Shown here: positions 10,091 to 22,009 of the stretch, in pieces
Layout of the letters: each line of letters begins with the position of its first letter
Numbering within the stretch: the first letter of the stretch is position 1
Assembly (NCBI GenBank): GCA_038503035.1
Contig: JAVSML010024360.1
Location: 568,806 to 632,805, forward strand
Reading direction: 5' to 3'
Source: Crocodylus rhombifer
Taxonomy: Eukaryota > Chordata > Crocodylia > Crocodylidae
Length of the DNA stretch: 64,000 nucleotides
The notes under the pieces: generated by a model
What the model was told of the DNA's origin: nothing
Database searches by the model: none
The model's input: the letters and a program-made list of their open reading frames with translations, nothing else
Made by a program: the position numbers and the translations under genes

Positions 10091-11925
10091 TTCACTGAAT
10101 TGTGGTAGACTATCTCCTTCAGGGTATAGTTGGACAGAAGAATTACCTCTCTATTAAAAGATATTTATGGATGGTGTTACAATGCGACTATTTACATGCA
10201 CATGAGCCTGCAGTGTTAAAAGTAAGTTAAATGTCTCAACTTTAACCTGCTTCACTCAGAGCTGGGACAGTCTCATTTGTATCCCTACAGGCTCATGGCC
10301 TCAACAATTGGATCCTAATAGTTGTTGTATGCTCCCAAACGCTTCCCTTTTAAAAGAACTAAAATGTACATTTTCCCATCCCCTTAAACTCCTTTGAAAT
10401 TCCCAGCCCAACATGTCTAGCTCTGAGTTGCAAAAATGAGTCGCGCGCTGTCTCATAAATTCCCTTATTTTAAAATATTCCCCATTGAGAAACAGAGAAC
10501 GACTTCTTGCGTCTAAAACTTCAGGCTGGATGGCTGCAGTTAAAGTAAACTCTTGCAAATGTAGCCCAAACTGCGGTGCAAAACCCCAGAGGAAAGGCTG
10601 CGTGTGTTTGCATGCTGCCAGATGACATTATTCTAAGTGCACCCGGTCAGTCAGTCGGTCAGTCACTGGGGGAGGTTTTGATTTAAATGTCAGATTGTTT
10701 TGAAACATAGTCTGCACAGTATGTAGGTCAGCACTGAAGGGATAGACTGTATCTGCAAAGGTGCTGAGAATAATTAATTTCCCTGGACAGAATTCTAGGA
10801 TTTTTTTTTTATGGGCGCTCAAGTAAAGCTGTACACTTCTCATTCATGATGGGCTCAGATTTCAGACAGTCTGCCCATAGGGGAAATTTATCCTGGCAAC
10901 TGCTGAAAGGGGAACTCTTGTGGATTGGCACTAGCTTGAGCATGAATTTCTTTCTTTCTTTTTTTTTGATTCTGCATTTAGGGTAGTTTTTCAGGGACAG
11001 TTTATTTACATTTCTTTCTGTGTTCACTAAGCATTTGCATCAGCCAGACCCGATTCTCACACTTTCTGTTAGGTTCAGGATGTGTCTGAACTTCTTTTCA
11101 GGGACACAGGATAACAATACTTGTTGTGTCCCTAAAGGGAAACTGCACCCATAATCTTAGTTAGTTTCTGCTAATTTACAGCTAGACCTATTAGAAATAA
11201 CCACCCAAGGAATCAGTTGTCTAACAGAGGCGATTTCTTACTAACAGTTAATCAAAATTGCGCTGGAGGCTCTTGATACATTACAGTTGTTGAATAACAC
11301 GGGGGTGGACGTCTAGTGAAAGTTATACTTTGAGGTGGGCTTGGGTTGAGCAGTTTGAATTGGAGCCTCCCAAAAGCTCAAGGGCTGGATTGTGTGGCAT
11401 TTATGTAACAGTCTTGGCTAGGGGATGGTATGGGGGCCCCTTGTTGGGAAAGCTTAGTGCGGATGTGTGGGGCTTTACTTCGGCACAGTTCATCCTGAGA
11501 CGCCACAGAGCGTAGCCAATCTATTACTCCCTTTAAAACTGGGTAGGTTACTCCCCATATTACACCAACCTCTCTTACCTTCACCTGCTCTGCAGCAGCT
11601 GTTCCATTTTGTTCTGGGTGACCCACTCTCTGGAGAAGGTCGGGGGAGATGATGGCCCCATGCTCACAAGACACAGGGGCTGTTGTTGAGGAGGTAGCCT
11701 TTGTGCAGCTGTGCAAAGCAGAGAGCGGCTGCTTGTGACTTAAGCTGTCCTGCCCAAGTACTCAAGGGCCATCCCCATCTGGAGTTCTTATTCATTTTGG
11801 CCCCAGCAAAGACCTTTGGGAGTGAATTACCCTGCACTGGACAGGACCCTATTGCCTTGGTTTAGACACATGCATACTTCCCCTGAAACTAATAAAAGTC
11901 TCTGCAAAGCTTGGTTGGTATAAAG
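10091..11925. other. No gene recognised
   Basis: Unique-looking sequence. There is a GTCA tetranucleotide cluster at 10647-10664 and T runs at 10800-10810 and 10950-10970. The frame pair at 11330-11716 is a both-strand overlap typical of non-coding GC-richer DNA. Confidence 0.4.
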
Positions 11926-12183
11926 CAGTGGGGGCTAACCTTTTTGGCAGGTTTCCCACAAATTAGCCCACACCTTTCCCAAGTGCCACCAACACCCCTT
12001 CCCAATCTCCTGCTCTGCTTCCTACTCCCTACCCTGTGCTCCCTGTCTGATATGCTGCTATGCTTTCTGCTACCAGCCCTGTCTACTGCAGGGGTGCCTG
12101 TTTCCTCCCTGATCCGTCACATGCCACACACAGAGGTTGCCCATACCTCTTGTGGTACATATTCTGCATGTTAGCCACTCCTG
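11926..12183. mobile_element. Short hAT MITE (CAGTGGGGGCTAACC family)
   Basis: The left end CAGTGGGGGCTAACCTTTTT is mirrored by the right end CAGGAGTGGCTAACATGCAG (reverse complement). Flanks GTATAAAG and TTTAGAAG are only about half identical, so the 8-bp duplication has decayed. The interior matches in layout the element at 22460-22672: 'TTTTTGGCAGG', then a short pyrimidine-rich core, then 'GCCATACAC' blocks. Confidence 0.6.
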
Positions 12184-12191
12184 TTTAGAAG

Positions 12192-12828
12192 GTGTGCTCC
12201 TATAGCTTCTTTCATATTTGGTTTGCCCAGTTCCTTACAGCCACTTATATTGGCATATTAATTGTAAGCTCTTTGGAATAAGGACCCTCTACTTATGTAT
12301 TTACAAGATGCCTGGCACACAGGGATCCTGGTGGCAGGCCATACTACACTACACTACAAATACTGGAGCTGTCAATAGGACAATAGAGTTTTTGATTAAA
12401 TTAAAATTCAAATCTAATGTTATGCATATTTGGGGAAGGTTTAATGCAGTCTCATTAGCCATTTTAGTTATGTCAGCACAAAAAAATACACTGCATGATG
12501 TGCATTTTTCTGTGTTCACTATTTTGCAGGCTAAGCAAAAATATTTAAAGCTTGTCTTAAATGAATTTCTCAGTGACAACAGGGCAAAACCTGGGGGGGG
12601 AGGATGGGAGAATGCTAGTCATGAAAAAGCAGTAGATGCAACTGTTGATTGATATAGTGACTGCTATAGTGACTAGTGATATAGTGACTGCTATTCATTT
12701 TGTGAAAATGAATTTAGTATGTCTGTGTATAGTTAGACTGACCCACATCTCAGCAGACATTGGAAAGGGGCATATGTTTGTTTGTTTCAATGATGACATA
12801 TTGCTGAGTCTTCTTTTATTATTCTAGA
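12192..12828. other. No gene; short tandem duplication at about 12650-12695
   Basis: The only structure is GATATAGTGACTGCTATAGT repeated about 1.6 times with a 27-bp period. The 144-codon frame at 12218-12652 has no recognisable domain. Confidence 0.4.
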
Positions 12829-13019
12829 GCATTGATTTTCATTCCAGGGACTGCGACCCAGTGTGGCAGAGGGAGGGTTGCAAATAAGTGTTGAATTTGA
12901 ACCCATCTTGCAAAATAGGAGGAGAGTCTCTGATAGACAGGAGACCAGGTTCTGGGAGCACAGCAGTCACAGAATATTTAAAAAGTGATTTAGGGATTGG
13001 TGAGCTTTGAAAAATGCTG
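12829..13019. mobile_element. Degenerate hAT MITE fragment
   Basis: The left part GCATTGATTTTCATTCCAGG, then GACTGCGACCC, resembles the widespread hAT-type end CAGTGGTTCTCAACC..GGG.CCGCGACCC. The right part (reverse complement CAGCATTTTTCAAAGCTC) is a plausible partner. No convincing 8-bp duplication is seen. Confidence 0.4.
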
Positions 13020-13164
13020 TACATATATGTGTTTATATTACATACCACTAAGGTGTCTTCAGACTTGCTTTGTTACAGTAGCTATGAGTTGCAACTGAAT
13101 TTTGTATTTCAGTGGAACAAGGCAAATTCATTTAAGCTAACCTAGTGATTGATGAGTATGTATT

Positions 13165-14086
13165 TGTGAGGGAGGTAAGGAGCCCGTGGGCTTGGAGTTG
13201 CTCGGTCCCGGCATCATCGGGCAAGCCCGCCGGGCGCAGAATCAACACGCCGGGTGGAAACTCACCTCTTTCAGGTCCCCAGAAGAGAGAAGGCCCAGAA
13301 CGGATGGCGGCTGCATAAAGGAGGCACCAGAGCCGGACGAGGTGGCGGCGGGACCGGAAGGACGGGACGGAGGAGCTGCCGCCGGAGAGAGCTCCCGGAT
13401 GCGGAGGCGAGCCGCCCACGGAGGCTGCAGGAGCTTCTGGGGCAAGGGCAAGCCCCAGCGGGGTTGGTGAGTCAAGGGAATCAGCTGGACGTGGCTCCGG
13501 ACTGCTTAAGGCCGCCGGGAGCGGCTGGCGCCAGCAGAGGGCCGGATACTGTATAAACTGTAAGAGGGGAGCACTACCGGTGCTCCAGCAGCATGGGGCG
13601 GCATTGCCCCGAGGATCCCTAATCAGGGCAGAGGAGCGCCCGGAAGGGAACGAAGGGGGGGGGTCTTAACCCCGCATTACCCAGGGGAACGTTGGCACGC
13701 CTGCTGGGAGGAGGCAGACTCCCCTCAAAGGGGGAATCCCTGGTAGTGACTGTCAAGGTAATCTGCTTCTATTAAGCAGAAGCTTGGACTGGCATCTTGA
13801 CGTGGCCGGCCTAGACGGGTGGTCACGTTACCGGAGGACTGGGTGAGGGTGTAGGGGAGGAGGAGCCCTCAGCGACGCGGGACCCCGCATGCGCAGCGAG
13901 TCCCAGTCCTGGACCGACACGCGCCGAACAGTCGGAACTGAACTGGAACCATAAAAGTCGTGGCAGGCGAGTCAGCAGTGCGTGAGAGTCCAGGAACGAC
14001 CGCTGCAGGCAGGAGGCGGTCCCTGAGTGGGGGAGGAGGGTCAGCGACCCACAGCGGTCAACGCTGCCGATTCACACACCCCCACA
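13165..14086 (+). mobile_element. Solo LTR of an endogenous retrovirus/LTR retrotransposon
   Basis: The segment begins TGTGAGGG and ends CCCCCACA, so it has TG...CA ends in a short inverted repeat. It is flanked by identical 5-bp direct repeats GTATT at 13160-13164 and 14087-14091. These are the defining features of an integrated LTR, and 922 bp suits a retroviral LTR. The interior is far richer in G+C and CpG than the surrounding DNA. TATA-like motifs are at 13551-13557 and 13950-13957. The second favours plus orientation, although no canonical AATAAA follows. No internal viral genes are present, so this is a solo LTR left by LTR-LTR recombination. A CpG-island promoter is the alternative, but exact ends plus duplication argue against it. 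Confidence 0.8.
13950..13957 (+). promoter_or_regulatory. TATA-like box within the solo LTR
   Basis: The string CATAAAAG lies about 130 bp before the 3' end of the LTR in a GC-rich setting, the position where a U3 promoter would drive transcription from R. Function is inferred only. Confidence 0.35.
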
Positions 14087-14091
14087 GTATT

Positions 14092-14990
14092 GTTTATAGA
14101 ATAACTTCAGAGCTAAAAACATTATAACTTAAAATAAACACTGGAAACTGGTATTTACTGGATAAAAAAGGCACTGACTGGAATGAGGAGATGGTTTGAT
14201 TGACTGACTTCTGGAAGTGGTGACAGCATGGAATGTGAGTCGCAGTTAAAGGGAGCTGACCAATGAAATCTGGGCCACTGAAGCAACTTAAAAAAGATGC
14301 TGTAACTTTTTTAGCTGTAGTGCTAAAATATTCCTTTTACCCTAGTTATTGAAGGATGTTCTCTTACGTTGCTGCAGTAAACAGAAGAGGTAGGAGTTGT
14401 ATTGGCTAATCATCTTAAATACTGGACACACCAGGTTCTACGAGTTTATTCTACAGTATGGACAGGTTTTTGGTGGAGCTTGAATAACATTTTTCAAATC
14501 CATAATTTAGGCCTTTTTAAATGAAACATGCATTTGCTTTTTTCGGTTTGGGGGTTCTATTTTATCTGTGAATATACCATTAAGAGTTTAGGTGATTATG
14601 TATTTTCTGTGGGTGGTTTACAAGGATTTAATCAAGTATTCATTATTTGCTCTTGGAAAAATAACATTAATAATAATATGCAATGTGGCTATTCATTATT
14701 ATTTGGGAATTTTCTTGCATGACTGAAAAGGAGACTTTTCCTGTGTGACTTTCTAAAAGAGAATAATATCGGAGGAATAACTTTCTGACAGAAATTTGTG
14801 AAACTTCTGAGATTTGCAAATGTTCTTATGAATACTGGGAGTAAGAGGAGAAAGGAGAAGAGAAGCCAGGCACCAGATCTTGCCCAAGGAAGGCAAGTGA
14901 TCCAGAGCTGCTTGTGCCTTTGGGTTGCTGAGTGCTTGTCTGGTGGGCTTTCTGTGTTTGGAGTGTGCACGCTGGGAGTATTGCTGGCTG
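14092..14990. other. No gene recognised
   Basis: AT-rich sequence returns immediately after the LTR. Frames here (for example 14753-15109, minus strand) have no motifs. Confidence 0.4.
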
Positions 14991-15027
14991 AGTGATTGCT
15001 GCCTGGGCCAGACAGAAGCCCTAAAGA

Positions 15028-15066
15028 GGGGGCGGAGCCAGTCCAAGCCTAGCGGGGTATAAAAGG
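15028..15066 (+). promoter_or_regulatory. GC box plus TATA box
   Basis: GGGGGCGG (15028-15034) and TATAAAAGG (15058-15066) are spaced like an RNA polymerase II core promoter, with expected initiation near 15090. This probably belongs to the surrounding repeat. Confidence 0.45.
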
Positions 15067-15289
15067 GGACTCCTTGAGCAACCACTGAGCCAGTGAACAG
15101 GGGCTGCAAACAGGGAAAGCAGTTTGCAGGTCAGTTTGCCACCCCCTGCCCCCTTTTGAGGGGAGAGCCTTTCAGCTTGATGTGAGGAAAACAGGAAAAA
15201 AAAAAGGAACCTTTTGGGGCCAATGAGCAGTAAACAGGCCAGCTTCCAGGTGAATTTGCTAGGGAAGGTGTGCTTGGAAGAAGGGCAAT

Positions 15290-15311
15290 GAGAGAGAGAG
15301 AGAGAGAGAGA
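15290..15311 (+). repeat. (GA)n microsatellite
   Basis: An uninterrupted run of eleven GA dinucleotides. Confidence 0.9.
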
Positions 15312-16080
15312 CGGCAGATCAAGAGACCCAGGGAAGTGGACCTTTGGCCTGTTTGAGGCCCTGGCCCCATCTCCAGGCCAGTTGGGATGCCAGATGGCTC
15401 TCTGCAGCCCTGGCCTACCCCTCGTGTTAGGCTCAATCACCCTTTGGCCTTTTGGCCCTGGCCCTTTTACAGAGAGCTAGCCTAGCCTTTGCTGCTCTCT
15501 GTGGACCATAGGGGTCCCCTTCTGGGCCCAAGCGTATGACCATCTCCCTATGGGCTTGCTTAGGGCCATAATAATCTTAATAGAGCAGCCTTTCTCTCAA
15601 CTGGGATCACCTGAGTCCTAGGCTGTGCTCCTGCCAGCTCTTATCAGGGGCTTGCCTAGCCTCTGTGCAGGCCCACAAGCTGTTATCCCCTTTGCTAGGC
15701 TGGGCCTTGCTGTTACTAGTCCCTAACTTGCTTCCTGGGGCTTGGGACCCCACCAGGCCCATAGGAAGCTCCTGCCATCCCCCTCTAGGGTGTTCTGTGA
15801 ACAGCAGTTTAGTTGGGTGTTGTTTACTCCCTTGGTTGTTTGAAGCAAACTCCTATCTCAGCCCTGAGAGCCGGGATCTAAAATGGCCGCCTCATCAGGG
15901 CTGGCCTGCACCTGCTGGCTGCCTGTTCTCAACCCTTAAAGTGATAGATCTGTCATACACTTTCCCCCTTAAAATGGCTACCATGGGAGGTGTCTCCCTG
16001 CTGCTCACCATGCAGGGTCCTCTGTAGCCTGCAGCATCACACTCAATAGTGAGCACCCTGATTGTTCTCTGCCACACCAT

Positions 16081-17680
16081 CCTTGGAGGTTTTCAAGACC
16101 TAGCTAGACAAAGCTTTGGAAATATTGGAGAATAAAAACCAAATAAAACTATAAAGAAAACAATTATATTTAATTAGGCTAAATTGCACTAGGCAAGTCT
16201 GGAAAAATCTTCCCTTCAGGGATTGTGGTAACGTCTGAGTATCACCAAGTCAAAACATTTGTGTCCTCAACATATGAATTTATGACTGCACATAATGTTC
16301 TAAAGCTGTTAAGCTCTCAAACAGCAGTAATTCCAGGCAGTGAGGGAAGCATTGGAAAGACAGAAATCTTTTACAAAGACCAAGAATTTAAAATCTCATA
16401 CCAGTTAATTTACATTTTAAAAAGCCCACACACATTTTGGAAACTTCCTGCTTTTCATGACTGGTCTATCATTTTCTCTTCCTTCATTCATGAATCATTT
16501 ACCTGAGAAATAGTAAAAAATCTTAGCACAAATAGTAGTAACTTTTATCACAGATGAATGGATTTTTTTTCTGTATATTGAGAAAATCTATCTAGCAGTT
16601 AATGTGCTGTTCAGCTCCTGCTGAAGACAATGGAAAGATTTCTAGTGGAAATCAATGGTATATCAGGCTTAGAAGTACAATGTTGGAAGCCAGAAGATCA
16701 TGAATCTCAATCCTGGTGATGGCATTGATTGCAGCTGTGGTCAGGAGTAGACTGCTAAGCTCCACATTTTCAGGATTTAATGCCTAGCTCTTGGTGCCTT
16801 TCTCTTTGGGAATGCCACTGAAACACCTTAGGCTTGTTACTTTTGCTTAGCCTCCACAGCTACAAATGAAACCCTGGACTCTTTTTTTCCTGTTCTACCT
16901 CACTGACACACACAGCTAAGCCACTAGTCAAGGGACAAGAAGAAGAAACACTGGACAAGACTCTATCTCAGAATCCACATGACATTTATATTCACCTCTG
17001 AAGAATTTATTTTATTTTATTGTATTTTGTTTTAGAATAGGACTCCAGGAACCTCTTTTCTCACTTGTGCAATAGCAACAGTGATGCTTTTACAGGGATA
17101 TAGTAAGCACTGATCATTAGCGTTTGTAAAGTGCTACATAAGTGCTCTGTAATCTATATACACAATAGATGCATTATGCCATACATATACATGGCACAAT
17201 TCACCTACTGTAATTTTTATGTCTTCCAGTAGCATTGTTAATAATTAATGTTAAAATTTAAGACAAGAACAATAAACAATTTCCTCTGGTAAGATAGTTG
17301 ACATCTTCAATTTATATTCTAAAAGTTGATAGTATTATATGAGCAATATTGTGCCCCTTCCTTACAAGCAGAGGTTTTCTTGTTTTCAGTGGCAAGTAGT
17401 GCTTAAAAAGTGGCATTGTTTGGCCTCACTTGTCACTATGCCACTTAATAAGAAGCTATCTGTTTTGTTTTTGTGGAGGATTAGATAGCCCTGTCACTTA
17501 TCAGAGTCTAACCCAGGTTTGGAAACATAGTCATCAATGCTTACTTGCTTTTCCATGGTTTGCGATATGGGAAGTGAGATTATTACCTCCCATTCAAAAT
17601 GGGTAGGTTTTTACTTGAAATCCCCAACATTTTAACTGGGTGGTAACTGATATATTTACTTGGTCATACAAGCACACATA
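16081..17680. other. No gene; possible old SINE tail near 17010-17160
   Basis: Between about 17045 and 17150, blocks 'CTCACTTGTGCAATAG' and 'GTTTGTAAAGTGCTACATAA' resemble the 3' half of MIR-like SINEs. The rest is AT-rich and unexplained. Confidence 0.3.
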
Positions 17681-18010
17681 GGGCCCCTATACACATGCAT
17701 GTAAGGGCACAATGGAATCTAATGCATGATCTACAACCCACATGGGCATGGCAGGAGGCATGACTGTGGGATCCTGGATCAGATCCCATCATGCCATATT
17801 GCTTGCTGGTACAGCAATTCTGTACCAGCAAGAAGCAAGTTCCCACAACTGGGAGACCCCTCAACTGACGGGCACACAATGCACTCATGGTTCTGGGAAC
17901 CCCATCAGCTAACCTGGGCTCCTACCCACAGGGGAACACCAGAGGTCCCTATGTCAGGGAGACTGCAGCCATAGGCGACTGGGAGGGAGTGCAGGGGTGT
18001 GCATATGCCC
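17681..18010 (+). mobile_element. MITE-like repeat, family copy 1 (inverted partner at 22010)
   Basis: The left end is GGGCCCCTATACACATGCAT. The interior has GGCACAATGGAATCTAATGC, a CATGGCAGGAGGCATGA block, a GCTGGTACAG/CTGTACCAGC inverted repeat, and several CAGCTAA..GGGCTCC units. The same blocks occur in the same order on the opposite strand at 22010-22352, so both are copies of one dispersed family. The right boundary is approximate and no target duplication was found. Confidence 0.5.
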
Positions 18011-18157
18011 CCCCAATGGGGCCGGTGCCTTCCCGATGGCCGACACTGAAGTTGTCGGTAGCTTCTGAAAGCCCATTCCTTTAACTTTAACTCTAAACAT
18101 GCAATTAATTCAAAGCAATGAACTTTGGAACATTTTGAACTATAGTTAACTACTCCT

Positions 18158-18525
18158 GGGCACTATGTCTATATGTGTACCTGGGACAGCAGCAATTTGA
18201 GCTTGGGCAGAGCAGTTTATGCCAGGGCCACTCCTGCCTTGCTCTGTCCCAGGCTCTGGGTGATGGCATCGGACGGGCTGGCTGGGGCATGAGTGTGCAA
18301 AAAGTGTGGAGTTGTGTGGCTAGGCAGCAGGCAGGAATCTGGCCCCTGCTGCCTGGGCTGGCTGGCTGCAATTTACACCAGCAGTCACCATTTACATGTG
18401 CATTTAATTGTAATGAATTACTCTACTGTAAGATAGTACTTTCAGGGACAGTACTATCTTTATCTTACAGCAGTGTTAATTAGTTTACTGTGGCCTAATG
18501 CTATCACACGTGTAGACAGTCACAC
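18158..18525. mobile_element. Harbinger-like MITE
   Basis: The left end GGGCACTATGTCTATATGTG and right end (reverse complement) GTGTGACTGTCTACACGTGTG are inverted copies of the window-wide TGTCTACACGTG theme. The centre is GC-rich (GGCTGG/CTGCC blocks). A nested palindrome, TAAGATAGTACTTTCAGGGA with ACAGTACTATCTTTATCTTA, lies near 18429-18468. No 3-bp duplication is recognised. Confidence 0.5.
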
Positions 18526-20549
18526 TTTACCTTGCAGCTAATGAATCTACTCCACAGTAAAGCATACATATAAACATAGCCACTGAATCTTATTTTTGTC
18601 CCAGCAGAGTGATTGTACATGCTATTATAGGCCCCAGCCCTACTGTTGCCTATTACTATTAAGTTGTTGAAGAAGTTCAGAAGGCTGAGGTGTTTGGGGC
18701 AAGGATGATGGACATGTTCTGTACCAGAACTGGAAAGAAGTATAAAAGAAAAATAAAGGAGAAGGTCAGAAAATCCATTCACCTTTCTTATGCTTTAGAG
18801 GTTTCCTGGGTAGTTTTGGTCTATTAATTACAAAAGCAAAAAGTTAAATTCTGGAGTTATATAGCCACATGCAGAACATAATTTACAATTTAATCACCTG
18901 AGTGTTCCTCTTCACACACATATCAAACCTAAGTATCTAGACAGAAAATCTTTGCTTTCTGCAAACTTGAATTTTCTGTCCACTGAAGTCAAGGAACATT
19001 TTACCAATGATTTCAATAGGACCAGGAACAAGTTCAGAAATTCCACATCATATCTTGAGAACTTGTAAAACTTTACAAATATCAAATTCAAGCTTAAAAG
19101 TTGCAGAAAAGTGTATATCTAAGAAATTTGTCTTCTCTCCCTTTTCTTGGCACCTCATATTGTCGTTTGATTTCCCAATGGCAGCACTTCTAAAAATGAA
19201 CTTAAAAAAGGAAAATTCATTTTCTTTTTCTGCTCCAGTTATTAGGAGTATTGTTGGGAGCCAGCTGACCAAGAATTCAGGGCAGATCCTGAAGGCATTT
19301 GTGATGGCAAAAATGGGGTTGACGTCAATAGGATTTTATGTGCTCTAAAGTCTATAGGGTCTATGGCTACTTTTGCACTACAAATGGAAACTTGATAGTT
19401 GCATAGGAGTGATATATTTGCTAGATTTATCAAAATAGTGTAGGTGATGGTGATGCTCATGATGATACAAAGGACTTCAGTGTAGGACAGGGAACTCCAG
19501 TAAACACAGTGGGCTCTCAACAGTAGAGTCCAAACTGAAATATGAGTTGCTACATCCTCCCTCCAGTAGATAACATTAAGTGCAGGTTTCCCTCCTTTCA
19601 CTCCTCCATTTACATACTCTTTAGTGTTCAGTAACATAATGGAAAAGACCAGGTGGCATCTGCTATACCTTTTTTCCCATATGGCTGAGGGCAAGGCTTG
19701 CATTTGTGTCACCAATGTGGCAAGATGCCTGATTAACCTGCTACAGGATTACAGTTTTGAGATTCTTAGCATCAACATTTGGAGCTGGATTTTTCAAATG
19801 AATCCAGCTCCTCTGTAAGCACCTCAATAAGAGAAAAATATTAAAAAATGCTTGCAGCCACTAGCTCCTATCAGCATCCACATCACCAGATTCTTAAAGA
19901 GCACGACTGAAAAGATGACTCCTTGTTTGGGTGTCTAAGTGGGAGGAAGAGTATTTTTTTAAATTCTGGTCCCAGTTGCAGATGCTGAACTTGTCTGAAA
20001 ATTCTGAAAATAACATCTTAGAATAAAGAAAACAACAGTGAGGCATTGCAGAACTGGAACTTTAAAGTCCTATGAGATCCTATTACATCAGGCCATATAT
20101 GCAGAAGGAAGTAGCACCTGTGGTAGTAGAAATAAATCTGATGGACGGAACCATTCATTGCTATGCTCTACCAAGCATTCACTGTTACCAAGTAGTCCAG
20201 TGTACCAGCTGGAATGCCATTACAGTCTCTGTGCACCATGAGTTTCTCCTTGTAGAGGTGTTTAGTGTTCCCTGAAAATCAGTTTCAAATAGACAGTTTT
20301 TTGAGAATGCTCATCTCTCTTCCAAAGGCTGTTTTTTTCTTTATTATTGTTATAATAATTATTTAGTCTTGGCAATCTGTTTAGCAATGTACAAACAATA
20401 TACAGTGTCTTCCCACAGAGATCTTGTAATATAAACTTTCTAGAATGTCTGTGTTCTTAGCTGCAAAAGTTTAACTAATAGTTGCCAGTTTTTTCTGTTA
20501 GTACAGTATGCTATACTTGGTCCTTTTTAAGCTTCCATTGGTCTGAATA
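18526..20549. other. No gene recognised
   Basis: AT-rich DNA. A degenerate GAGCTGGATTTTTCAAATGAA block near 19780-19805 recalls an ancient dispersed repeat also seen at 52690-52830. Frames at 20038-20275 on two frames of the plus strand have protein-like composition but no recognisable domain. Confidence 0.4.
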
Positions 20550-20557
20550 GTTTAAAG

Positions 20558-20802
20558 TAGTGGTTTGCGATATTTTTGGTATAAGGACCCATTTGTAAAC
20601 ATTGATGGCCAGTCCTGACCCAATGGCCCTCATTCCTGACCCACTGCCCCCTGTCCCCAGGCCCCAGCCCTCCAGTGGGTGAGCCAGGGTGTATGTGTGG
20701 GCGGGAAAGCTACAGTTTCCCACAATTAAAGTTTGTTTGCAACCCTTTCATATATTATTGTGATCCACTTTTGGGTTGCGACCTACAGGTTGAGAAATGC
20801 TG
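20558..20802. mobile_element. Short hAT MITE
   Basis: The ends TAGTGGTTTGCGATATTTTT and (reverse complement) CAGCATTTCTCAACCTG match the common CAGTGGTTCTCAACCTTTTT hAT-type terminus. Flanks GTTTAAAG (20550-20557) and ATTTAGAG (20803-20810) agree at six of eight positions, consistent with a decayed 8-bp duplication. It is 245 bp and non-coding. Confidence 0.65.
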
Positions 20803-20810
20803 ATTTAGAG

Positions 20811-21190
20811 CACTGGCTCTTCCCCAGGCGAGTGTGGACACTTTGCATTTATGGCTCAACAGGGCATGTAACTGTTGAAGCAAGTATCACCCAGACTTTG
20901 CAAACTTTCTTTCCTCCAGGTGCTATAAGAAATATACAGATCTAGACACAATAAGGCCCCAACAGACTTAAGACATTAATAGCAGATGAATCATGTCTTA
21001 AGTAGTGACCTGAACACACATTCATTCAATTAAGAACATGATAAAATGGGGAATAAGAAACAAAGTTATTATACAAAATATGTGTAATAACATTGTAGCT
21101 GTTTCCTATGTGCTTTTAATTGAATATTTGGCCAGTGCTCGCAGCTTCCAGAATATGCTGAAGCCCTTCAAGACTCCTTTGTGATCCAGA
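20811..21190. other. Nothing recognised
   Basis: AT-rich spacer without repeat ends or coding signal. Confidence 0.4.
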
Positions 21191-21199
21191 AGCTGGGAG

Positions 21200-21860
21200 T
21201 GCTAGTCAGCTGATCAGGGCTCCTGTAGCAGGGCATGGGGATTGGCCTGCTCCTTTAAGAGAGCAACCAGCCTGAGAGGCTGCTTGCATGTGGCAAGGGG
21301 GAGCTAATGAGGGACTCTCACCTGACCTCAAGAGGGCTCAGGTTGGACCTATATAAGCTCAGAGCCTGCACTGGTCAGGGAGTCTTTCCCCAGCAACCAC
21401 AAAGTGAAGAGCTGCTCCTGGCTGAGACCCAGACCAGAGGGTCCACATGCCCAGGCAAGGGCTGCGGAGGGCCAGAGGGTCTTAGAAAGCTGGACTAGAG
21501 GGTCTTAAAGCCCAGAGGAGAGGTTACGTGTGGTACCAGGGATCTGACTGTCCAAAGGAGGGGCTGCATGTGGGACCAGGAGTCCAAGGGCCAAAGAGGT
21601 CCAAGTGTACAAATAGTTAACATCAGAAAAAGAAACCATCTGCAAGGCTTGGGGCATGGTGTAGGGGAGGAAAAAGAGCCACACAATTTGCCCTTAAGGC
21701 TACAGGGGCCTAGTTAGGCTGAGAGAGACCTATTGGGCCTGAAGGCTGGTGGGGCTCAGGAGAGACCCAGTGGGAAATTGTCAGGATTAAGGCTAACTCT
21801 AAGGCCTGTGGGCAGCTGCCCTTCATTGACCTATAATATTAAGAACAAGGCATGGTAGGT
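21200..21860 (+). mobile_element. LTR-like repeat with TATA box, copy 1
   Basis: GC-richer segment with a possible LTR start TGTAGCAGGGCATGGGG at 21223, a TATA box at 21349-21356 (TATATAAG), and a 3' part reading TATTAAGAACAAGGCATGG. The last block recurs as TATTAATATCAAAAGCATGG at 30938-30957, where a similar purine-rich, GGGCC-containing segment precedes it. The two are likely copies of one LTR-type family. Target duplications were not found, so class and limits are tentative. Confidence 0.4.
21349..21356 (+). promoter_or_regulatory. TATA box in LTR-like repeat
   Basis: TATATAAG within GGACC...GCTC, about 130 bp after the putative LTR start. A promoter function is inferred from position only. 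Confidence 0.35.
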
Positions 21861-22009
21861 GAGCAATCTAGGGATAGTGACATTACAATGTGAGCTGGGC
21901 AGGAGCTGCAAGGCCACGAAGGCGCATCACGGCTGCCCTGTGGCCACAAGCCTGTCACAGTTCCCAGCTGGGGGAGTGCATGGAGCCTTTGGCTCTGATG
22001 TGCTTCCCC

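Larger units (their letters stand above)
14995..16080 (+). mobile_element. LTR-like or other promoter-bearing repeat, boundaries uncertain
   Basis: The segment differs from its AT-rich flanks by G+C content. It carries a GC box (GGGGGCGG at 15028-15034) followed at the right distance by a strong TATA box (TATAAAAGG at 15058-15066). The transcribed side holds a GA microsatellite and repeated TTTGGCC/CTAGCCTAG blocks. The layout suggests an LTR or retroelement leader, but I cannot define TG/CA ends or a target duplication. A host promoter cannot be excluded, but no coding exon follows. Confidence 0.35.

Noticed and set aside
13186..13556. GC-rich overlapping frames and ATGGCGGCTGC-like start context, suggesting a CpG-island promoter and first exon
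   Set aside because: The segment has exact TG...CA ends and a 5-bp duplication, so an LTR explains it better. No downstream exon was found.
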